Shown piece after piece: positions 58,628 to 64,000 of a DNA stretch of 64,000 bases. The stretch spans positions 1,488,001 to 1,552,000 of the forward strand of contig JAWKWE010000004.1 in NCBI GenBank assembly GCA_041397645.1, in the 5' to 3' direction. Numbering within the stretch: the first letter of the stretch is position 1; the number at the start of each line of letters is the position of its first letter. Under the pieces are notes generated by a model, which saw only the letters and a program-made list of their open reading frames with translations, did no database searches and was not told the origin of the DNA. The stretch comes from Hyphomicrobiaceae bacterium (GTDB lineage: Bacteria; Pseudomonadota; Alphaproteobacteria; Rhizobiales; Hyphomicrobiaceae). The translations under genes were made by a program, and so were the position numbers.

Positions 58628-59374
58628 ATGACGCCTCAGACAATTATCTGCATGAAGTGGGGAACACGGTACGGGCCCGAGTTCGTTAACCGCCTTGCCT
58701 CGATGGTGAGGCGCAGCACAAGGCGTCCGACACGGTTTATCTGCTTCACCGATAACGTCGCTGGGGTCGAGGCTGAAGCGCACGCCATAGAGCTACACCC
58801 TCTGCCTCCGATCAAGATCCCCGACCGCGTCGCCTGGACGCCATGGCGGAAGCTGTCTGTGTGGCAATATCCGCTTGCCGGTCTCGAAGGAGATGTCTTG
58901 TTCCTGGACGTCGATCTGGTGATTACGGGTGGGCTTGACGATTTCTTTGACTTCGAGCCGGGTAAGTACGTCGCCATCGATAATTGGACCCAGCCGGGCA
59001 AGCGTGTTGGCAACACATCTGCCTTCAGGTTTCCCGTGGGTCGATACAAACATATCTTCGATGACTTCGTCACCAATCCGGAAGCGATCCTCTCGAAGTG
59101 GCGTATCGAGCAGCAGTACATCTCGGACTCCATAGATGAGATGTTGCTCTGGCCCAAGGCTTGGTGCGTCAGTTTCAAGCACTCGCTTCTCCCACCCTGG
59201 CCTTTGAACTTCTTCAAGGTGGCGCAACTCACACCCGACGCGCGCATCGTAGCGTTCACCGGAAAGCCCGATCCGGACGATGCGCTGATTGGCGCATGGC
59301 CCGGACGCACCTTGCGACAGAAGTTCTACAAGCACGTTAGGCCAACCCCTTGGATCGCTGAACATTGGAGATAA
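58628..59374 (+). CDS. Glycosyltransferase-like protein, GT-A/GT8-type
   Basis: 248 residues, soluble. FICFTDNV near the start and LFLDVDLVITGGLDDFFDFE in the middle (a D-x-D metal motif) fit a GT-A fold glycosyltransferase of the GT8/nucleotide-diphospho-sugar type. The C-terminal stretch has conserved Trp and Pro (LLPPWPLNFF) and ends HVRPTPWIAEHW. It is the first gene of a small second sugar-transfer group and is followed 1 bp later by another, so co-translated. Probably lipopolysaccharide core or another surface glycan. Confidence 0.65.
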   Translation: MTPQTIICMKWGTRYGPEFVNRLASMVRRSTRRPTRFICFTDNVAGVEAEAHAIELHPLPPIKIPDRVAWTPWRKLSVWQYPLAGLEGDVLFLDVDLVITGGLDDFFDFEPGKYVAIDNWTQPGKRVGNTSAFRFPVGRYKHIFDDFVTNPEAILSKWRIEQQYISDSIDEMLLWPKAWCVSFKHSLLPPWPLNFFKVAQLTPDARIVAFTGKPDPDDALIGAWPGRTLRQKFYKHVRPTPWIAEHWR

Positions 59375-59375
59375 G

Positions 59376-60248
59376 ATGCGTAGCGATCTCGCCAACGGCA
59401 TCTTGCATGGTGGTGGCGAAAGTTTCGCTGGAGCGGCTTCTTTAGGCATCGGAATTTTGTCTTGGCACGGCTATGAAACGCTCCGGGCAACGTTGGTATC
59501 GCTACGCCAGCCTGGTTTCTTGGAACTCTTCAACGAGCACGTTGTCTTCTTTCCGGAAATCACGCACGAAGGTCGTGCGCTTGCGGCCGAATTTGGTTTT
59601 GAAGCTCACGGTCTGCCCGACAACAAGGGCATCATGGAGGGATTTCGGGGGCTCGCGTCGAGTATGTCGAGCACATTTGTGCTTATGCTGGAGAATGATT
59701 GTCCGCTGATCGAGACTGTCGAGGAAGCGACATCGCAGATTACTCTGGCGCGGATGCTTCTTCAAAGTGGACGTGCTCAGGTGATCCGGTTGAGGTCGCG
59801 CCGTGAACCCGGTGAAAACTTTGAAGCCACGAGAAAGTACAAACGCTACTATCCGCGGCCCGAAGTCTCATTACAAAGCCGTGTGCTGTCAGTGGTATTG
59901 AGAGCAATGCGTCCTTACAAGGCGCGTCGCCTCATCGGAACGTCGGTTTATGTCGACAGCAAGCCTGAGGCTCGGTTCCCAAGCGATGTGCATGCCGTGG
60001 AGGGTGGCTTCTATCTCTTGCCGACAGCCGTTATTCCATGGACGAACCAATCCATTATGATCGATCGCAAGTTCTTTCTGGACAAAATCATCGCCCGATC
60101 CCTCAGCGTCAGCGGGCGTCGCCAGACCAATGGTTACAAGAACATCGAGATTGAGCTGAACGGCTCCTGGTGGCGCAAGCAGCCGTGGAAGATTGCCGTC
60201 GCGCCTGGGTTGTTCACCCACCGGCGGATTGGGTACAGAGGCTATTGA
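59376..60248 (+). CDS. Glycosyltransferase-like protein of unknown acceptor
   Basis: 290 residues from the ATG at 59376, just after the previous stop, with TTGGAG a few bp upstream. SLGIGILSWHGYETLRATLVSL at the N-terminus and FVLMLENDCPLIE (acidic pair where GT-A enzymes have DxD) indicate a GT2-like nucleotide-sugar transferase. The C-terminal half is basic with several Tyr and Arg (RKYKRYYPRPE). Probably acts with the neighbouring GT8-type gene. Confidence 0.65.
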   Translation: MRSDLANGILHGGGESFAGAASLGIGILSWHGYETLRATLVSLRQPGFLELFNEHVVFFPEITHEGRALAAEFGFEAHGLPDNKGIMEGFRGLASSMSSTFVLMLENDCPLIETVEEATSQITLARMLLQSGRAQVIRLRSRREPGENFEATRKYKRYYPRPEVSLQSRVLSVVLRAMRPYKARRLIGTSVYVDSKPEARFPSDVHAVEGGFYLLPTAVIPWTNQSIMIDRKFFLDKIIARSLSVSGRRQTNGYKNIEIELNGSWWRKQPWKIAVAPGLFTHRRIGYRGY

Positions 60249-60251
60249 CGG

Positions 60252-61436
60252 TCAAGCGGCTGTCTTTCCGTGGCGCCTGCGCGCCAAAACACGCTCGTAA
60301 ACGGCAAGTGTCTTGCTGGTCAGTTGCTCAAGCGTAAAACGCGCGCGTACATGGTCGCTGCCGCGTTTCCCGCAGGCCTCACGCTCGTCGCTACTCCACG
60401 AAAGCATTTTCTCGATTGCGTCTGCCAGTGCCTTTGAGTTGGCATACGGCACACGCAGGCCGGACGCGGCATCAGGTGCAACATCCGGTGCAGTCAACGC
60501 GACTTCACGGCCCGGTCCTGTATCGGAGACGATGAGCGGAACGCCCATGGCTTGAGATTCGATCGCCACACGCGGAAGCCCCTCCTGCTCAGAAATGTTG
60601 AGCGAGATGTCGCTGATCCTATAGGCGGCGGGCATGTCGCCAACGTGCCCTGGAAATCGCAGCCACTCTCGAACGCCAAGGCGTTCGGCTTCGGTTTCGA
60701 GCTTGGTCTTGAATTCAGGCTTCTCGATCTCGCCTGCGAGGACCGCAACAATATCGCTTTGTCCACGTGCTGCGAGGAGACCGAGTGCTTCGACCAGATA
60801 TTGCTGCGCCTTGCGCGGTGTGATGCGGCCCGCAAGCATCAATACCCGATCACCTTTCTTGATACCAAGTGACCGCCTGACCTCGTCCAGTCGTTCCTGC
60901 GTCAAGGAGTCGAGATCGAAGCGATCTGGATCGAACGCGCGGTGAATGACGGCAATTCGCTCCTCGGGCGTCGCGTACCGGGTTCGGATGAGATGCGCCA
61001 TGTAGTCCGAAACGGCGATCACGGTATCGCTGCGCGCCATGACGCTGTTGTACCAGTTCTTGACTCGATTCTTTTCCGAATATTCGGAATGATATGTCGT
61101 GACGAAAGCGATATTGGTCTTACGCGCGGCCCAAAGCGCGCTCCACGCAGGAGCGCGGCTACGCGCATGAATGATGTCGACCTTCTCTCGCCGGATAATG
61201 TCGGCAAGCTTGTGCGCGTTCGACAGAATGCCTAATGGATTCTTGGTCGCGAGCGGCAACGTGATGTGTTCGGCGCCAAACTCAGCGAGACGGTCGGCCA
61301 GGCGTCCACCCTGGGACGCAACAAGTGCACGATGCCCGTTCTTGACGAGCGCTTCCGCAACCTGAAGGCAGCCCAGCTCCGCGCCACCTGCGCGCATGCG
61401 TGGAATGACTTGCAATACAGTCAGGCGCTCGGGCAT
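60252..61436 (-). CDS. Glycosyltransferase family 4 (LPS/surface glycan type)
   Basis: 394 residues. VLQVIPRMRAGGAELGCLQVAEAL is the GT4 N-terminal loop; HARSRAPAWSALWAARKTN and TYHSEYSEKN are common in LPS-core GT4 enzymes; the C-terminal half has LAGRITPRKAQQYLVEAL and EQEGLPRVAIESQAMG (E-x7-E, both Glu present). Convergent with the preceding GT2-like gene, 3 bp apart. It probably adds one sugar in a lipopolysaccharide or glycolipid; specificity is unknown. Confidence 0.87.
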   Translation of the reverse strand: MPERLTVLQVIPRMRAGGAELGCLQVAEALVKNGHRALVASQGGRLADRLAEFGAEHITLPLATKNPLGILSNAHKLADIIRREKVDIIHARSRAPAWSALWAARKTNIAFVTTYHSEYSEKNRVKNWYNSVMARSDTVIAVSDYMAHLIRTRYATPEERIAVIHRAFDPDRFDLDSLTQERLDEVRRSLGIKKGDRVLMLAGRITPRKAQQYLVEALGLLAARGQSDIVAVLAGEIEKPEFKTKLETEAERLGVREWLRFPGHVGDMPAAYRISDISLNISEQEGLPRVAIESQAMGVPLIVSDTGPGREVALTAPDVAPDAASGLRVPYANSKALADAIEKMLSWSSDEREACGKRGSDHVRARFTLEQLTSKTLAVYERVLARRRHGKTAA

Positions 61437-61500
61437 TGTCGGTCCTTCATAACACTGTGGCCCAATTTCTGGCGGCCGGCTCGGGTTCTATAAGGCTGAG

Positions 61501-62280
61501 ATGGACAATCCGCAAACTTTGATCGTGGGAGAAGGTCCCGTCGCGCGCGCAATCGCGTACTTAAGCGATAAACCCGCCAAAGCGCAGGCTCCCAGTCTGT
61601 TTTGGCTATCGGGGTTCATGTCGGACATGGGCTCCATGAAGGCGACCGCGCTCGTTCAATTTGCGGCCAAGCATGGCCTGGGATACACGCGTTTCGATTT
61701 TTCGGGTCATGGTCGCTCGGGCGGTGATTTCAAGCGAGGCACGATAGGTCGCTGGTTGGAAGAAGCGCGCGCTGTCTTTACTCGGGTGACGCAGGGTCCG
61801 CAGATCATTATCGGCTCCAGCATGGGCGGGTACATTGCGCTCCTCCTGCTGAAGTCGCTTCGCGAGCAGGATCCGCAGACCGCCGCGCGTATCAAGGGGC
61901 TGGTTTTGATCGCACCCGCCTGGGATATGACGGAAGAGCTGATGTGGAAGCGGTTTCCCCAGCAGGTTCGCGACGAGATCATCACACAAGGATTTCATCT
62001 TCGTCCGTCGACCTATGACGCGCCTTATACCATCACGCGCGATCTGATCGAGGATGGCCGAAAGAATCTGCTCGCTCGTTCGCCTTTCGATCCAGGTTGT
62101 CCAGTTGCCATTATACAAGGCGTGCTTGATGCGGACGTTCCGGTCGAGCATACCCGTGAGCTATTGAGCTTTCTCACGGGAGGCGACGTATGTTTGATCG
62201 AGATTGGCGACGCAGAGCATCGCTTGTCGCGGCCACAGGATCTTGATCGACTCTACCGGGAGATCGAGCGTCTTCTGTAA
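61501..62280 (+). CDS. Alpha/beta-fold hydrolase
   Basis: 259 residues. Catalytic triad visible: nucleophile Ser107 in GSSMGG, Asp in LDADVPVEH, His in GDAEHRLS. The oxyanion region is in LFWLSGFMSD, and YTRFDFSGHGRS follows the family pattern. No signal peptide. An esterase or palmitoyl-thioesterase-like activity is likely; the substrate is not predictable. Stands between two divergent reverse genes. Confidence 0.85.
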   Translation: MDNPQTLIVGEGPVARAIAYLSDKPAKAQAPSLFWLSGFMSDMGSMKATALVQFAAKHGLGYTRFDFSGHGRSGGDFKRGTIGRWLEEARAVFTRVTQGPQIIIGSSMGGYIALLLLKSLREQDPQTAARIKGLVLIAPAWDMTEELMWKRFPQQVRDEIITQGFHLRPSTYDAPYTITRDLIEDGRKNLLARSPFDPGCPVAIIQGVLDADVPVEHTRELLSFLTGGDVCLIEIGDAEHRLSRPQDLDRLYREIERLL

Positions 62281-62303
62281 GCGAAGAAACGGGTTGCCAC
62301 GCA

Positions 62304-63245
62304 CTATTTGTCGGTATCGAGCGCGATGTCGGGTTCTGGGAGCTCATCGTCAAGAGCAGCTTCCAGCTCTTCTGGGCCGGCACTCTTGGCAACGTCTTCC
62401 GGCACGATCCAAACTCGATAATCCGGTGCAGTCAAAGGATGGTCGCACGTGAGATCGCCTTCGACGAGACGGCAGCTTTGATCGATCTTTGCGTTGAGCG
62501 CACGCCTCCGGTCGTGACGCACGAGGCCCAAATCCACGATTTCCAATTGGGTGTTTGCGGAGATCTCAATGCCACGGAAGGTGCATTGGCTCTTGCCCGC
62601 GCAAGCGTCGGCACCTGATGTGATGGCGTTCTTCGTGCTAAGAGCTTGTGACTCTGGCACAGGGCGGGCGTCCGAATTGGGGCCCGTGGAAATGTAGCAT
62701 TCGGACTTCACACACAGGATCGGGTCGAAAGTTCTGGGCACCGAGCTGGGCTGTTCCGGCGTATGAGAGAGGACCAGCAGGACCGTCGCGCGGCCATCTG
62801 ATTTTGCAGGTGAGGCGGGCTTCGCGCTCTGTGCTTCCGCGGTGCGGATCCCGACATAAGGCGCTTTGATCTTCGCTTCGATTTTGATTTGCATCGGCGC
62901 AGCAACCGGGGTTGCAGCTCTGGGCTCAGTCGTCACGACCAACGCCGGTTCGACCTTGGCTGCTTGCGCCCGCGCCTCTGCCTCGGCGCGGGCGGCGGCA
63001 AGCATCTCCTGCTCATATTCGGCGCTGGGGGGCGGAGCATTTTGCGAGCTTCTTGCAGCTTGTGAGTTTACCGCGCTTTTGATAGGGGCTGGCTTTGCCT
63101 TGGATGCGCGCTTTTGAATGTCGGGCTGGCTCTCGATAGCAAATTTCTGAGCTAGCGCATGGGCCGGATCGATTGCTTGCGCGTGGAGCGCGCTCGGCGC
63201 GGCACTCAACGCCGCCAGTGCCGGGAGGAAAAACATAAACCGCAT
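62304..63245 (-). CDS. Secreted protein of unknown function
   Basis: 313 residues from the ATG at 63245 that begins the signal peptide (MFFLPALAALSAAPSALHA). A long Ala/Pro/Lys/Glu-rich linker (about 30-150) precedes a C-terminal part with six Cys (LCVKSECYIS, DACAGKSQCTFRG, QSCRLVEGDLTCDHPL), likely disulfide-bonded, and a final acidic tail. Periplasmic. Family not recognised. Confidence 0.6.
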   Translation of the reverse strand: MRFMFFLPALAALSAAPSALHAQAIDPAHALAQKFAIESQPDIQKRASKAKPAPIKSAVNSQAARSSQNAPPPSAEYEQEMLAAARAEAEARAQAAKVEPALVVTTEPRAATPVAAPMQIKIEAKIKAPYVGIRTAEAQSAKPASPAKSDGRATVLLVLSHTPEQPSSVPRTFDPILCVKSECYISTGPNSDARPVPESQALSTKNAITSGADACAGKSQCTFRGIEISANTQLEIVDLGLVRHDRRRALNAKIDQSCRLVEGDLTCDHPLTAPDYRVWIVPEDVAKSAGPEELEAALDDELPEPDIALDTDK

Positions 63246-63369
63246 AATCGCACTCTGATGTCGTCGCTGCAGATGACTTCTAACAAGCATACGCCGGCAT
63301 CCTGGCCCCGCCAGCAAGCCTCAGATTGCGCATCATTCGGGCTGAAAGACGGTCGCCTTGCTAAAATCG

Positions 63370-64000
63370 CTATTTTTTTGCCGCGCCGCGCTGGGTTGCG
63401 ATCGCCGCCAAACCTTCGCGATACGTGGGATAAGCAAGTCGTGGGAGTAGATCGCGTTTCATACGCGCATTCGATACGCGTTTGCTTTCGCTATAAAAAC
63501 TGCGCGCCATGGGAGACAGGTCGGCCGTATCGAAATCGATCTCGGGGGGCGGAGTCCGCCCGAGCAAAGTGGCGGCGTAAACTACGACGTCTTGTGGTGG
63601 GCCCGGTTCGTCATCGGTGACGTTATAGATCTGCCCGGACGCCGACGTCTTATCGATCGCCGCAATCACGGCGCCTGCAATGTCCTCGACATGGATGCGG
63701 TTGAATACCTGCCCCGGCTTGACGAGCCGCCGGGCGGTTCCTCCAAGCACATCCTCAATGGCGCTGCGGCCGGGACCGTAGATTCCAGGAAGCCGGAAAA
63801 CGTCGACGCGCTTGCCGCTCAACTGGCCCAAGGCCTGCCAGCTTTGCTCCGCGGCAAGGCGGCGTTTCCCGCGGTCGGATTTTGGACGTGCTTCGTTATC
63901 TTCGCTGACCCAGCCACCCGCCGCATCGCCGTAAACGCCGACGGTGGAGAAGTAACCGATCCATTCGACGCTTTTTGACGCCGCAATGTCTGCGCCGTGA
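63370..64000 (-). CDS. SDR-family NAD-dependent epimerase (cut by right edge)
   Basis: The open frame reaches the window edge, so the N-terminal Rossmann half is missing. Visible: IGYFSTVGVYGDAAGGWVSED, in which the substrate-binding Tyr motif appears, then FRLPGIYGPGRS and HVEDIAGAVIAAID, which fit the atypical short YeeZ-like SDRs. About 210 residues are present. Function unknown; probably a nucleotide-sugar or related reductase. Confidence 0.75.
   Translation of the reverse strand, partial: HGADIAASKSVEWIGYFSTVGVYGDAAGGWVSEDNEARPKSDRGKRRLAAEQSWQALGQLSGKRVDVFRLPGIYGPGRSAIEDVLGGTARRLVKPGQVFNRIHVEDIAGAVIAAIDKTSASGQIYNVTDDEPGPPQDVVVYAATLLGRTPPPEIDFDTADLSPMARSFYSESKRVSNARMKRDLLPRLAYPTYREGLAAIATQRGAAKK

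Noticed and set aside
58455..58643. 62-codon reverse frame upstream of the GT8-like gene
   Set aside because: It overlaps the start of a better-supported gene on the other strand and has no recognisable features; possibly a remnant but not supportable.
1..64000. CRISPR arrays, insertion sequences, prophage genes, tRNA/rRNA genes
   Set aside because: No direct-repeat spacer arrays, transposase-like frames, terminal inverted repeats, phage structural genes or cloverleaf sequences were seen when reading through.

Overview
The window is a moderately GC-rich alphaproteobacterial chromosome segment, most likely from a Rhizobiales-type organism (Hyphomicrobium-like is a guess). The main evidence is a complete NepR-EcfG-PhyR general stress response locus, several HWE/HisKA_2 histidine kinases, PRC-barrel and CsbD stress proteins, and a compact rpmI-rplT-pheS-pheT block. 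I see no insertion sequences, phage genes, CRISPR arrays or tRNA genes.

Layout. 1-1.9 kb: the end of an unidentified gene and a type II NADH dehydrogenase. 2.3-29.8 kb: a long exopolysaccharide locus. It holds asnB-like, epimerase and FAD oxidoreductase genes; wecB-wecC (UDP-ManNAcA supply); Wzz-like and Wza-like export genes; and, after a 758-bp divergent intergenic region, a forward run of sugar nucleotidyltransferase, aminotransferase, initiating sugar-phosphate transferase, glycosyltransferases, a CapK-like enzyme, a 1371-residue GT-GT-heparinase fusion, flippase, a formyltransferase/beta-propeller protein, a secreted glycoside-hydrolase-like protein and an O-antigen-ligase/polymerase-like protein. 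Together these suit a Wzx/Wzy-type pathway. 29.8-34.3 kb: pheT, pheS, rplT, rpmI (reverse strand). 34.8-41.3 kb: arylsulfatase, msrA, outer-membrane protein and small secreted or stress-type proteins.

41.6-57.2 kb is a general stress response island. It carries nepR-ecfG-phyR, an adjacent PAS-HWE kinase with a C-terminal receiver, a second CHASE-HWE kinase, a catalytically degenerate HisKA_2 protein paired with a single-domain response regulator, and envelope/stress proteins (CsbD, DUF1328, DUF883, PRC-barrel). I find EcfG-type promoter sequences (GGAAC-N16/17-CGTT) in front of nepR, the DUF1328 gene, the DUF883 gene and the PRC-barrel gene. Another lies directly in front of an unannotated region that ends in a perfect-stem terminator. 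That last unit looks like a roughly 113-nt stress-induced small RNA with two C-rich hairpin loops, reminiscent of Caulobacter GsrN. It is the most interesting item in the window.

57.3-64 kb: a small c-type cytochrome, infC (apparently with an AUC start codon), a second small group of glycosyltransferases, an alpha/beta hydrolase, a secreted protein of unknown function, and an SDR-family gene cut by the right edge. All domain calls come from motif recognition by eye; no database search was run.
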